Positions 22,620 to 31,368 of a DNA stretch of 37,574 nt are shown in pieces. This stretch comes from Novosphingopyxis sp038234155. GTDB lineage: Bacteria > Pseudomonadota > Alphaproteobacteria > Sphingomonadales > Sphingomonadaceae. The notes under the pieces were generated by a model. It made no database searches. It was not told the DNA's origin and saw nothing but the letters and a program-made list of their open reading frames with translations. Each line of letters starts with the position of its first letter. Positions within the stretch are counted from its first letter, which is position 1. Where the stretch lies: the NCBI GenBank assembly GCA_038234155.1, contig JBBSUT010000006.1, positions 1-37,574 of the forward strand. The letters are read 5' to 3'. The translations under genes were made by a program, and so were the position numbers.

Positions 22620-23897
22620 TCAATACCGGCTGAGCTCTACCTGCATGGTGCGATAGCCATGGACGAAGCATGCCGCGACGCGTTCCGGCGTGCCCTGCAC
22701 GTTCACGCGCAGGCGGCGCTTTGCCATTTCCTCCAAAAGAATGCGGATCTGCAACTCGGCCAGACGCGCGCCGACGCACCGGTGAATGCCGTAACCGAAC
22801 GCCAGATGCCGCCGCGCGTTCTGGCGGTCCACCATCAGCCGGTCCGGGTCCTCGAAGATCGTCTCGTCACGATTGGCCGAGAGATACCAGAGCGCCAGCC
22901 GATCGCCCGCCGCGATCCTGTGGCCAAACAACTCAGTCGTCTCCAGCGCGGTGCGCTGCATATGCGCCAGCGGCGTCTGCCAGCGCAGGATTTCCTGCAC
23001 CGTATTGGGAATGAGCGCGGGGTTTTCTTCCAGCTTCGCGCGCTCGTCGGGAAACTGGCTCAGCCCATAGGCAAAGGCGGACATGGAGTTGCGTGTGGTA
23101 TCGTTGCCTCCCACGATCAGCAGGATCAGATTGCCCATGAAGGTCATCTGATCCATGTCCCGCATGTCCGAATGGATCATGCGGGACAGCAGATCGGGCG
23201 CCTCGGGCGCTTCCAGCCGCTCGTTCCACAACTTCTGGAAATAGGCCCCCATCTCGTACATGTGCACCAGCCGCTCGTCGCGCGTCTCCTTGGTGCGGAA
23301 TTTCTCGACGTCGCCCGCCCAGTCCGACCAGAACGTCAGCTTGCGCCGGTGCTCCCAGGGGAAATCGAACAGGATGGCGAGCATCTGCGTGGTCAGCTCG
23401 ACCGAAACCTCGTCGACCCAGTCAAACGTCTTGCCGACCGGCAGGTTATCCAGGATTTCGGCGGTGCGGGCGCGGATATGGTCACTCATCCGCTGCATCT
23501 CGGACGGGGTGAAGGCGGGCGCGACCACGCGGCGCTGATCGCCGTGGTGCGGCCGGTCCATGGCGATGAACATCGGCATGCGCACCTGTTCGGCCTCGGG
23601 AATGTCCTGCGCCTCTCGGCCGACCAGCGTGATGCCGTTGGCTTCCGAAGAGAACAGATCGGGCAGCGCCTCGATATGCTGGATCGGCTTGGCGGTGGTG
23701 ATGTTCCAATAGTCGCCAAAGCCCGAATCGACGATCTTGTTGATCGGCGCCTGCTGCCGCATCTCCCGGAAGATTGGCTGCCACGTATCCTCGGCGTAGA
23801 TATCCGCGCGGCTGACGTCCCAGGCGTGCGGAGCGGCGTTGACGACCGTGTCCTTGGGCGAATCTTCGTCTTTGGTGGTTTTGAATGCGGTGGCCAT
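22620..23897 (-). CDS. Cytochrome P450, CYP153-like
   Basis: A 425-residue soluble bacterial P450. The heme-binding loop is FGYGIHRCVGARLAE with Cys374. The ExxR pair is EILR (302-305) and the I-helix oxygen motif is GGNDTTRNSMS (from residue 263). The combination LLIVGGNDTTRNSMS, RWQTPLAHMQRTA and GDRLALWYLSANRDE resembles CYP153 alkane and fatty-acid terminal hydroxylases, common in sphingomonads. CYP108 or a related family cannot be excluded. Electron donors (ferredoxin and reductase) are absent from the window. AGGAGA sits 7 bases before ATG 23897. A palindromic site and a TTGACA box lie 70-85 bases upstream. Confidence 0.92.
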   Translation of the reverse strand: MATAFKTTKDEDSPKDTVVNAAPHAWDVSRADIYAEDTWQPIFREMRQQAPINKIVDSGFGDYWNITTAKPIQHIEALPDLFSSEANGITLVGREAQDIPEAEQVRMPMFIAMDRPHHGDQRRVVAPAFTPSEMQRMSDHIRARTAEILDNLPVGKTFDWVDEVSVELTTQMLAILFDFPWEHRRKLTFWSDWAGDVEKFRTKETRDERLVHMYEMGAYFQKLWNERLEAPEAPDLLSRMIHSDMRDMDQMTFMGNLILLIVGGNDTTRNSMSAFAYGLSQFPDERAKLEENPALIPNTVQEILRWQTPLAHMQRTALETTELFGHRIAAGDRLALWYLSANRDETIFEDPDRLMVDRQNARRHLAFGYGIHRCVGARLAELQIRILLEEMAKRRLRVNVQGTPERVAACFVHGYRTMQVELSRY

Positions 23898-23966
23898 GGC
23901 GCGTCTCCTACCCGGCGGACGGTCCATGCCGTGCCGCACTGATCAGGTCTTTTAGACTCGCATTAC

Positions 23967-23981
23967 TGACTGAATTGTCAA
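23967..23981 (-). promoter_or_regulatory. Palindrome overlapping the P450 promoter -35 box
   Basis: TGAC-TGAATT-GTCA (23967-23980) is an inverted repeat with 4-bp arms and 6-bp spacer, with flanking A/T. On the minus strand it overlaps TTGACA (23981 to 23976), a perfect -35 consensus facing the P450 gene. The -10 is not clear, with only TA-rich sequence around 23951-23957. A repressor bound here would occlude RNA polymerase. TetR-family operators often look like this, but no regulator gene is adjacent. Confidence 0.45.
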
Positions 23982-24041
23982 TAGCGTTGCGATCGGCAAC
24001 CTATTGCGCGCGCCGATCGATCATCGACAAGCGCAGCGGCT

Positions 24042-25262
24042 TCAGGCGGTCTTCTTGCGGCCGAACAGCGCCTGCATCACGCCGGCGCCGCCACCAGATT
24101 TCATCACGTTGCGCCGGAACAGCATTGCGCTTGTCCGCACCACCAGCAGGGCGAACAGGCCCTGGCCCGCCAGCGCCACGAGATGCGGCCAGAACACCGG
24201 CACCTGTGCTGCCCGCGCGATCATCGCGAAGGGCGAGGTGAACGGCAGGATGCTCGCCACGATCTCGATCGGCTGACCGATCTTGCTGACGGTGTAAAAG
24301 GCGAAACCGAACACGAACATCTGCAGCATCGTCACCGGCATGGACAGGGTCTGCACCTCGCGCACCGTGGACGCCATGGCGCCGATCCCCAGGAACATCG
24401 ATCCCAGGATCAGATAGGCCATGACGAAATAGAGCACGCCGAGCACGATGAAGATCGGCCAGCCGAGCGCGGGTACCGGCAGTTCCGGCAGGCCGGGACC
24501 CCAGATCTGCAGCGCGGCCATGCCCGCCGCGCCCCACACGACGATACCGACGAGCGCCATGGCCAGCATGGCAAACAGCTTGCCGATGAACACCGCGTCG
24601 ATCGGTATGGCGGCGGCCAGAATTTCGATGATCTTGTTTGATTTTTCCTCGACCAGATTGGACAACACCATGCCCGCCAGCAGCAAGACAAGAAGGAACA
24701 GCAGAAATTGCCCGGCCTGGCCGGTGAGCAACTGCGCGCGTTGCAGGCCGCCCGCGCTCGAATCGACCGGATCGACCGCGATCCGCTGCAGCCGCGCCGT
24801 CCCGCTGCGGGCCTGCCCGATCAGCAGCGCCAGTTCCGGGCCCATGTTCTGCGCCTCCTCCGCCGTGGCGGTAAGCACCGGTGCATCGAAGCTGCCGCTC
24901 AGCACGGCGGCCAGCTTGCCCTTGCTGTTGCCATCTTCCAGCTTGGCGTTGTCGAGAAGCTGCTTGGGGCTTCGGCCATCCGGAACCAGCGCCCGCACTT
25001 CGGGAAAGCGCGTTTCGCCGAGCGCCTCGGCGAGCGCGGCGCGGGTGCGCACCAGCGCCTGTGTCTGGTCGGCCGGCATCGATATGCCCACCATATCACC
25101 GCCGATATCGGCCGCCACAGAATTGCCGAGCGATCCGAACAGGATGCCCGCGCCCACCGGAAACAGCGGGCCGAGCAGAAACATCAGAAACGCCTTGGAC
25201 AGAACGATCGCGGTGAAATCGCGGCGTCCGACCACCCAGGCCGCGCGGATCGTCTCGTTCAT
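24042..25262 (-). CDS. ABC-2 type transporter permease
   Basis: A 406-residue permease with the NatB-like layout. One N-terminal helix (about 20-42) is followed by a large extracytoplasmic domain (about 43-175) and then about six helices (from LLFLLVLLLAGMVLSNL onward). The EEKSNKIIEILAA segment just after the second helix is the signature of sodium-efflux/ABC-2 exporters. The start codon overlaps the ATPase gene stop by four bases, so both subunits are made together. The exported substrate is unknown. The C-terminus ends in a basic tail, GRKKTA. Confidence 0.9.
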   Translation of the reverse strand: MNETIRAAWVVGRRDFTAIVLSKAFLMFLLGPLFPVGAGILFGSLGNSVAADIGGDMVGISMPADQTQALVRTRAALAEALGETRFPEVRALVPDGRSPKQLLDNAKLEDGNSKGKLAAVLSGSFDAPVLTATAEEAQNMGPELALLIGQARSGTARLQRIAVDPVDSSAGGLQRAQLLTGQAGQFLLFLLVLLLAGMVLSNLVEEKSNKIIEILAAAIPIDAVFIGKLFAMLAMALVGIVVWGAAGMAALQIWGPGLPELPVPALGWPIFIVLGVLYFVMAYLILGSMFLGIGAMASTVREVQTLSMPVTMLQMFVFGFAFYTVSKIGQPIEIVASILPFTSPFAMIARAAQVPVFWPHLVALAGQGLFALLVVRTSAMLFRRNVMKSGGGAGVMQALFGRKKTA

Positions 25263-26200
25263 GGCTTGTCCCCATCGCTATGTAGCCGCTGCATTTCGGC
25301 CGCCGCCGCCTCGCCAGCGATGGCGACAAAGGCATCGTGCAGCCCGGGCCGCTCGATCGACAGCGAGCGGATGCCTGCCTTGCCCTCGATCAGTGCGCCC
25401 AGCAGCGGCTCCGGCCCGCCCTCTGGCAGCGTGAAATGCCACCAGTGGCCCTCACGCTCGGTGCCGGCGGGCAGGGCGGCGCGCCAGTTCCCCTCGGTTT
25501 CGCGCGTTTCCAGGTGCACCTGCGGACGCAGCCGGTCGCGCGCGGCCTCGACGCTGCCGTCGAAACGCACCTTGCCGCCCGCCACGATCGCTACATTTTC
25601 GCACAATCGCTCGGCATGGGCGATGACATGGGTGGAGAAAATGACGGTAACACCGTCCTCGGCCTGCTGGCGGATCAGCCGCTCCAGCTTGCCCTGGTTG
25701 ATTGCGTCGAGCCCGGAGAACGGCTCGTCCAGCACGATCAGGCGCGGACGGTGGACGATGGTGCCGAGCAGTTGCACCGTCTGCGCCATGCCCTTGCTGA
25801 GTTCCTTGATCTTTTTTTCGATGGCGTGGCCGAGTCCGGCCTCCTCCATCAGCACGCGGCCGCGCCTGCGCCCTTCGTCTAGCGGCAGCTGACGCAGCGC
25901 CCCCATGAAGGCGATCGTGTCGACCGCCTTCATCGACTGGTAGAGCCCGCGCTCCTCGGGCAGATACCCTACTTCGTGCGCGCGTTTCAGTGGCTTTTCG
26001 CTGCCGAGCAGGGTCCGCGTGCCCTCGTCCGGGTCGATGATGCCCAGCAGCATGCGCAAAAGCGTGGTCTTGCCCGCGCCATTGGGGCCCAGCATGCCGG
26101 TGATGCTGCCCTCGGCCACCTGCAGATCGACGCCGTCGACCGCGGTGAATGCACCGAATCGTTTGACCAAACCGCGCGCTTCGATTGCATAACCACCCAT
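25259..26200 (-). CDS. ABC transporter ATP-binding protein
   Basis: A 313-residue nucleotide-binding subunit. Walker A is GPNGAGKTT, the Q-loop region is GYLPEERGLY, and the signature is the variant LSKGM. Walker B is LIVLDEP with the SGLD D-loop, and the switch histidine lies in STHV. A C-terminal extension of about 90 residues follows the ATPase core, as in ABC-2 drug or sodium exporters of the NatA type. It forms a two-gene operon with the permease. It is divergent from queG, with a 45-bp gap. Confidence 0.93.
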   Translation of the reverse strand: MGGYAIEARGLVKRFGAFTAVDGVDLQVAEGSITGMLGPNGAGKTTLLRMLLGIIDPDEGTRTLLGSEKPLKRAHEVGYLPEERGLYQSMKAVDTIAFMGALRQLPLDEGRRRGRVLMEEAGLGHAIEKKIKELSKGMAQTVQLLGTIVHRPRLIVLDEPFSGLDAINQGKLERLIRQQAEDGVTVIFSTHVIAHAERLCENVAIVAGGKVRFDGSVEAARDRLRPQVHLETRETEGNWRAALPAGTEREGHWWHFTLPEGGPEPLLGALIEGKAGIRSLSIERPGLHDAFVAIAGEAAAAEMQRLHSDGDKP

Positions 26201-26245
26201 GACGCGATCCCTAGCCTTTGCCCGCCGCTGTGGTAGCTGGGTCCG

Positions 26246-27457
26246 ATGAATGCGCGCAAGCCTTCGATGGACCGCCCGAAAGCAACGGGCCGCGGGACCA
26301 CCATAGACCAGCTAAAGACGCGCGCGGCAGCCGAAGGGTTCGCCGCCTGCGGCATCGCCCCGGCCGCGCTCGGCCCGCAGACCGGCGCGCGGCTGCGGGC
26401 GTGGCTGGACGGCGGCATGCACGGCGACATGATCTGGATGGAGAGCCGCGCCGATCAGCGGGCGCAGCCGGCCGCGTTGTGGCCCGAGGTGCGATCGGTG
26501 ATCATGCTGGCGATGAGCTATGCACCGGGCGACGACATATCGGCCTATGATCCCGCCGTGCATCCGGACGCCGCCGCGCATGGCCGGATTTCGGTCTATG
26601 CGCGGGGCAAGGACTATCATGACGTCGTGAAGTCCGCGCTGAAGCGGCTGGCGCGCTGGCTGGTCGAGCAGAGCGGCGAGGGCGTAAAGGTGTTTGTCGA
26701 CACCGCGCCGGTGATGGAGAAGCCGCTGGCCGAGGCGGCGGGTATCGGTTGGCAGGGCAAGCACACGAATGTGCTCAGCCGGGAACTGGGCAACTGGTTC
26801 TTCCTGGGCGCGATCTACACCACGGCCAGCCTCATGCCCGATACGCCGGGGCGGGACCGCTGTGGCAGCTGCAATGCCTGCCAGCGCGCCTGCCCGACAG
26901 ACGCCTTCCCCGCGCCCTACCGGCTCGACGCGCGACGTTGCATCAGCTTCCTGACGATCGAGAACAAGGGCCCGATCCCGCGCGCACTGCGGCGCGGCAT
27001 CGGCAACCATGTTTACGGCTGCGACGATTGCCTGGCGGCCTGCCCATGGAACAAGTTCGCCCGGGCCGGGGCGGCCAACAAGGCGTTCCTGCCGCGCGCC
27101 GAGCTGGTCGCTCCGCCGCTTGCCGATCTGCTGGCCCTCTCCAACGCGGATTTCCGGGCGGTGTTCGCCGGATCGCCGGTCAAGCGATCGGGGCGCAACC
27201 GGATGGTGCGCAACGCGGCAGTGGCGGCTGGCAACAGCGCAAACGGCGCGCTGGTGACCGCGCTGCTGCCCCTGCTCGATGACGCCGCGCCCACCGTGCG
27301 CGGCGCGGCGATCTGGGCGCTCGAGCAGCTCGACCCCGAACGGTTCGCGGCAGAACGGGCGCGCAGGCTGTCAGAAGAGCGCGACGATGGCGTGCGCTGC
27401 GAATGGAACGGGCTGTGTCCCGCCGAGGAAGTGGCTGGCCGCAATCAACTTATGTAG
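26246..27457 (+). CDS. queG: Epoxyqueuosine reductase QueG
   Basis: QueG uses cobalamin and two [4Fe-4S] clusters to reduce epoxyqueuosine to queuosine in tRNA. The 403-residue protein shows the N-terminal GFAACGIAPA, the YARGKDYHDVVK segment, FVDTAPVMEKPLAEAAGIGW and the FLGAIYTT region. Ferredoxin-type cysteines follow in CGSCNACQRACPTDAFP and YGCDDCLAACPWN. The C-terminal part has HEAT-like repeats (LVTALLPLLDDAAPTVRGAA). Start ATG 26246 is the first in frame after the divergent gap and has only a weak ribosome binding site. ATG 26267 is an alternative. Confidence 0.95.
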   Translation: MNARKPSMDRPKATGRGTTIDQLKTRAAAEGFAACGIAPAALGPQTGARLRAWLDGGMHGDMIWMESRADQRAQPAALWPEVRSVIMLAMSYAPGDDISAYDPAVHPDAAAHGRISVYARGKDYHDVVKSALKRLARWLVEQSGEGVKVFVDTAPVMEKPLAEAAGIGWQGKHTNVLSRELGNWFFLGAIYTTASLMPDTPGRDRCGSCNACQRACPTDAFPAPYRLDARRCISFLTIENKGPIPRALRRGIGNHVYGCDDCLAACPWNKFARAGAANKAFLPRAELVAPPLADLLALSNADFRAVFAGSPVKRSGRNRMVRNAAVAAGNSANGALVTALLPLLDDAAPTVRGAAIWALEQLDPERFAAERARRLSEERDDGVRCEWNGLCPAEEVAGRNQLM

Positions 27458-27518
27458 AAATCGATTTCCGCAGGCCGGGCACGGCCATGCGGGATGGGCC
27501 AGCCCCTCAAATGGCAGG

Positions 27519-27893
27519 CTATTTCACCCGCAGCGCCGCCACACAGGCAGCCCGGTCCACCGCCGCACCGTCGCGTCGGCGCGCATCGACGTGGGTCACC
27601 AGTTCGCGCCCGGATTTGTCCGGATAGAGATAGGCGTCCAGGATGCAGGGCGCGCCGACGAACTGCAACTTGCGCCCGACCGGCTCGATCACGTCGAGGC
27701 GCGGGGCGCCGAACATCTGCTTCAACCGCGCCTCATCGCTGCCCAGCACCGTTTCCAGTCCGCGCCGATCCGCGATGGCATTGGCGGTGCCCAGCCCCGG
27801 CACGGCGACCGGGCGGATCGCGGTTGCGGCGGGCACGGCGGCGCAGCCACCGCAGGCCAGCACCAGTACGGCGGATATCGCAAAGTTCTTCAT
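27519..27893 (-). CDS. Small putative lipoprotein
   Basis: A 124-residue protein with an N-terminal signal sequence ending in a lipobox-like LACGGC, so it is probably lipid-anchored. The mature part contains LGSDEARLKQMFGAPRLD, resembling the first strand-helix of SmpA/BamE-type domains, then DAYLYPDKSGRELVTHVDAR and a C-terminal pair of cysteines spaced like a disulfide with the one in GAPCILD. Function is unknown. The ATG overlaps the stop of the EI24-family gene by four bases, so the two are co-expressed and may act together at the envelope. Confidence 0.8.
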   Translation of the reverse strand: MKNFAISAVLVLACGGCAAVPAATAIRPVAVPGLGTANAIADRRGLETVLGSDEARLKQMFGAPRLDVIEPVGRKLQFVGAPCILDAYLYPDKSGRELVTHVDARRRDGAAVDRAACVAALRVK

Positions 27894-28585
27894 GACGTCA
27901 CCATCCTGCCCGATCGCGGCCCGTGGATCATGTGCGTGGCCGTGGCCGCGGCAATAACCGGAACGAACAGATTGAGAAAGGGAATGCCGAGCCCCGCCGC
28001 CGACGCCAGGCCGAGCACAAAGCGCGGCACCGGCGCGATGCGCTCCGTCGTCGCCCCGGGCACGGCGTCATGGCGTGCTGCCACCATCTCCTGCAAGTCC
28101 TTGCCGATCAGCAGGCCGTTCACGATCAGGAACACCATCGGCGCGCCGACCGCGGTTACCAGCAGCGCCGCGTAGAGCGGCAGCGCCAGCACATTGTAGA
28201 TCAGCGCCCGCCGCGCAGAGCGCAGCCCTATCTTCAGGCCGCGCCACGCCGATGGCGGCACGGCGCTGGCGGCGCGCGCGGGATAATGGACCCGCTCCAC
28301 CGCCGCCACCACGTCCTCGGCAAAGAACCCGACGACCGCCAGAGCGACGGCGCGAAACAGGATCAGCCCGGCGAACGCCACCAGCAGCAGCGCGCCCGCC
28401 GCCGCGATCACCCCGGTGGACTGGGCGTTCCAGCCGATCCGGTCCAGCAGCGCGGCAAAACCGAAGTACAGGCCAGCACCCAGACCCGCGAAGATCAGCA
28501 GGGTCAGCACAATGCTCTTGGCCAGCACCGCCAATATGGCACGGTCGCCCAGCTGGCGGAGAGACAGGATCAGGGCACGCAGCAT
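27890..28585 (-). CDS. EI24/CysZ-like integral membrane protein
   Basis: A 231-residue protein with about four to five transmembrane helices (AILAVLAKSIVLTLLIFAGLGAGLYFG, GALLLVAFAGLILF, LALPLYAALLVTAV, and a C-terminal pair). The central amphipathic region and the closing AGLGIPFLNLFVPVIAAATATHM match the EI24/CysZ-like family. E. coli CysZ transports sulfate, but substrate in this branch is unknown. ATG 28585 with GGAGG upstream is preferred over an in-frame start at 28621. Translationally coupled to the lipoprotein gene. Confidence 0.85.
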   Translation of the reverse strand: MLRALILSLRQLGDRAILAVLAKSIVLTLLIFAGLGAGLYFGFAALLDRIGWNAQSTGVIAAAGALLLVAFAGLILFRAVALAVVGFFAEDVVAAVERVHYPARAASAVPPSAWRGLKIGLRSARRALIYNVLALPLYAALLVTAVGAPMVFLIVNGLLIGKDLQEMVAARHDAVPGATTERIAPVPRFVLGLASAAGLGIPFLNLFVPVIAAATATHMIHGPRSGRMVTS

Positions 28586-28692
28586 CGCGCCTCCATGCGG
28601 CAGGGCCGCGGCCTTGGTCAATCGCGCTTGATGCGCGCCCTGGCCTGCTTTAGGCCGCGCGGCAATTCCTTACCGCTCCACCGGAGACCTTC

Positions 28693-29682
28693 ATGACCGA
28701 TCCCCGTTACGACGTTCTGGCCATCGGCAACGCCATCGTCGATGTGCTGGCCCAAGCCGACGACGCCTTCATCGCCGGCGAGCAGCTGACCAAGGGCGGC
28801 ATGGCGCTGATCGATGCCGATCGCGCGGTCTCGCTCTACGAAAAAATGGGCGCGGGGCAGGAGATCAGCGGCGGCGCAGCGGCCAACACGCTGGCCGGGC
28901 TCGCCATGCTCGGTGCCAAATGCCAGTTCATTGGTCAGGTTGCCAACGATCAGCTGGGCGCGGTCTACGCCCATGATCTGCGCGCCGTCGGCGTTGATTT
29001 CACGCAGGCGCCGCGCGACGGGGAACCGCCGACGGGCCGTTGCCTGATCCTGGTCAGCCCCGATGGCGAGCGGACCATGAACACCTTCCTCGGCGCTTCG
29101 CACTTCCTGCCCGGCACCGCGATCGACGAGCAGGCCATTGCCAACGCGCGCATCGTGTTTCTTGAAGGCTATATGTGGGATCCGCCGGAGCCACGCGCCG
29201 CGATGCGCCGGGCGCTGGAGATCGCGCGCGAATCGAGCACACAAGTGGCATTCAGTACCTGCGCCGATTTCTGTGTGCACACGCACCGCGCCGATTTTCG
29301 CAAGATGATAGACGACGGGCTGATCGACATCCTGTTCGCAAACGAGGAAGAGGCCGGCATCCTGGAAGGCAGCGATCCGGCCAGCGCGATCGAGACGCTG
29401 GGCAAGGACGTGCCGCTGCTGGTGGTGACGCGCGGTGCGAACGGCGCGGTCGCGGTAAAGGACGGCGAACGTTTCGAAACCAGGGCGCTGCCCACCACCG
29501 TGGTCGACACCACCGGGGCGGGCGATCTGTTCGCCGCCGGCTTCCTGTCCGGGCATCTGAAAGGCCAAAGCGTCACCCGGTGCCTGGAGATGGGAGCGAT
29601 CGCCGCGGCCGAGGTCGTGTCGCATTTCGGTGCGCGGCCGCAGCAGGATTTGACCAAATTGATGCAGGAGAAACTGGGCTAG
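28693..29682 (+). CDS. PfkB family sugar/nucleoside kinase (adenosine kinase-like)
   Basis: A 329-residue ribokinase-fold enzyme. It has the N-terminal YDVLAIGNAIVDVLAQ, the GGAAANTLAGLAMLG substrate-binding motif and the C-terminal DTTGAGDLFAAGFLSG, which holds the catalytic Asp and anion hole. The sequence resembles the alphaproteobacterial adenosine kinase-like group of PfkB proteins, but other nucleoside or sugar substrates are possible. GGAG precedes the ATG. It stands alone between the divergent EI24-type gene and the convergent flippase gene. Confidence 0.92.
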   Translation: MTDPRYDVLAIGNAIVDVLAQADDAFIAGEQLTKGGMALIDADRAVSLYEKMGAGQEISGGAAANTLAGLAMLGAKCQFIGQVANDQLGAVYAHDLRAVGVDFTQAPRDGEPPTGRCLILVSPDGERTMNTFLGASHFLPGTAIDEQAIANARIVFLEGYMWDPPEPRAAMRRALEIARESSTQVAFSTCADFCVHTHRADFRKMIDDGLIDILFANEEEAGILEGSDPASAIETLGKDVPLLVVTRGANGAVAVKDGERFETRALPTTVVDTTGAGDLFAAGFLSGHLKGQSVTRCLEMGAIAAAEVVSHFGARPQQDLTKLMQEKLG

Positions 29683-29712
29683 GCCAGCCTGTCCGGGCCG
29701 GGCCCCGTGTCC

Positions 29713-29758
29713 GGCCGCTGGCGCTCAAGCTGTTTGGGCGGCCGCTGGCGCTCAAGCT
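29713..29758 (+). repeat. Two 19-bp direct repeats downstream of the PfkB gene
   Basis: The 19-mer ggccgctggcgctcaagct occurs at 29713-29731 and again at 29740-29758, a 27-bp period with an 8-bp spacer. It fills the middle of the 110-bp gap between the convergent PfkB kinase and flippase genes. The preceding ccgggccgggcccc stretch (29690-29706) is GC-rich, but I see no T-run that would make an intrinsic terminator. Confidence 0.85.
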
Positions 29759-29792
29759 AATTGAGACGCGTGGTGCCGCTCGGTCCTGAAGC

Positions 29793-31322
29793 CTAGTTCT
29801 GGTTGAGGCGGAGGGCCTTCTCCTCTTCGCTCTCCTTGGCTTCGCGCACGCCGGCCTTGCGGAACAGCGCGCGGTCGTCATCACCGAAACCGCGTTTCCA
29901 GATGACCACGCCATAGGCCAGCATGATGGCCGGAATGCCCAGGACCAGCTCGGTCCATTCGGGCAGCATGGAGAAAAGATAGAATGTGAGCACGGCCGCG
30001 GCTGATGCCCAGATCAGCGCCCAGCGCCACACGCCCACCGCCGCGCCAAGCAGCTTCGTCAGCAGCCGCGCCTTGATTACGGACATCAGGCCCAGCGCCA
30101 GCGCCAGCGCCAGCGCCGGCATTGCGCCAAGGTACAGCGGCGGGAAAGACAGTTTCCTCGCAAGCAGAAGCAGCGCCACGGTCAGCACGCCCTGGAAGGC
30201 GAGCACGCCCAGCGAGACCATCAGATTGCGGTGGCGCGCGATATAGACCAGCGTCGCCTCGCTCACCACGGCCGGCGCGGCGGCCACCTCGGCCATCAGC
30301 AGGAACGCCAGCGCGCCGGTGCCGCCCACGAATTCCGGTCCGATCACGCCCATCACCGCCTCGCCCGGCAGGCCCAGCGCCAGGCTGACGCCGATCTGCG
30401 CCGCGATGATCCAGAAGCCGACCTGGCTGACCTGCCCGGCGATCGCTTCCAGCCGGTCTTCCTTCAGATTGCGCGTGATCACCGGCCCCAGGATCGGGTC
30501 GAAACTGGTCTTGAGCTTCTGCGGCAGGCTGGCAACCTGCTGCGCGACATAATAGATGCCGACCACGGCGGGCGCGGCGAACAGACCCAGGATCGCCAGA
30601 TCAAGCCGGCGGCTGCCCCATTCCACGCCGTCCGCCGCGGCAAGCGGCAGGTTGCGGCGGCTCGTCGCGATCATGCCGGACAGATTGGGGGACCAGTTGC
30701 GCGGCAGGCCATAGCTTCTGAAGAAGGGCCACAGCGCGGTAATCAGCGCGGCGATCATCGAGATGACGTAGGAGATCACCAGCCCGTCGCGCGGGAAGAT
30801 GAAATAGAGCGGGAAGGCGGAGATCGAGACCACCCAGGGCTCCACGATGGCGCGCGCGCGCACCGTCGACTTGATGTCGAAGCGATAGGCCAGCGCCGCC
30901 AGGGTGATCTCGGTCACCGCGATGGCGGGGATAACGAGCGGGAGCATGCGATCGAGCCCATGTATCTCGCTGTTCGGATACATGATCTGCGGCACCAGGA
31001 TCAGGATTGCGGCCGCCGCGACCGAGACCAGCACCGACAGCAGGATGCCGTCGTAGACGATGGCGCTGTGCCCCTCCTCATTTTCGGACAATTGTTCCGC
31101 GAGGCCCCGGCGCAGGCCCATGGTGGCCAGCTGCGCGGCGAACTCGACGATCAGGATCGCATAGGCGAACCGGCCGAGCGATTCGGGCCCGTACATGCGC
31201 CCGGCGATAAACAGGAACGGCAGACGCGCAGCCAGCCGCAGCATGAAGCCGACGATATTGGTCCGCCCGCCCTTGGCAAGCGCTGCGATATCACGCTCGT
31301 CCCGCGCGCTTGTGCCGGTCAC
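29793..31322 (-). CDS. Polysaccharide flippase (Wzx/MATE-like membrane protein)
   Basis: A 509-residue protein with about 12-14 predicted helices of the oligosaccharide flippase (MOP) superfamily, which translocates lipid-linked glycans. The N-terminus IAALAKGGRTNIVGFMLRLAARLPFLFIAGRMYGPESLGRFAYAIL (start of helices 1-2, quoted in part by its GRxYGPExLGRFAY motif) is typical. GTG 31322 is chosen because AGGAGGG precedes it by 5 bases. The longer frame to 31511 runs over gpsA and is not family-like. A helix near the C-terminus contains four Leu-Ala dipeptides from a hexamer repeat. It follows gpsA by 46 bases, probably in one operon with tsaD. Confidence 0.88.
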   Translation of the reverse strand: MTGTSARDERDIAALAKGGRTNIVGFMLRLAARLPFLFIAGRMYGPESLGRFAYAILIVEFAAQLATMGLRRGLAEQLSENEEGHSAIVYDGILLSVLVSVAAAAILILVPQIMYPNSEIHGLDRMLPLVIPAIAVTEITLAALAYRFDIKSTVRARAIVEPWVVSISAFPLYFIFPRDGLVISYVISMIAALITALWPFFRSYGLPRNWSPNLSGMIATSRRNLPLAAADGVEWGSRRLDLAILGLFAAPAVVGIYYVAQQVASLPQKLKTSFDPILGPVITRNLKEDRLEAIAGQVSQVGFWIIAAQIGVSLALGLPGEAVMGVIGPEFVGGTGALAFLLMAEVAAAPAVVSEATLVYIARHRNLMVSLGVLAFQGVLTVALLLLARKLSFPPLYLGAMPALALALALGLMSVIKARLLTKLLGAAVGVWRWALIWASAAAVLTFYLFSMLPEWTELVLGIPAIMLAYGVVIWKRGFGDDDRALFRKAGVREAKESEEEKALRLNQN

Positions 31323-31368
31323 CGGTGCCCTCCTGATCGAACCGTCTAGCCGTCCCCGAAAGGCCGCG

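Noticed and set aside
22659..23942. 427-codon plus-strand frame over the P450 gene
   Set aside because: Antisense shadow of a P450 with intact heme, ExxR and I-helix motifs.
30092..30116. Hexamer CAGCGC repeat in the flippase gene
   Set aside because: It encodes a Leu-Ala run inside a membrane helix, which is simple codon repetition in a real gene rather than a separate element.
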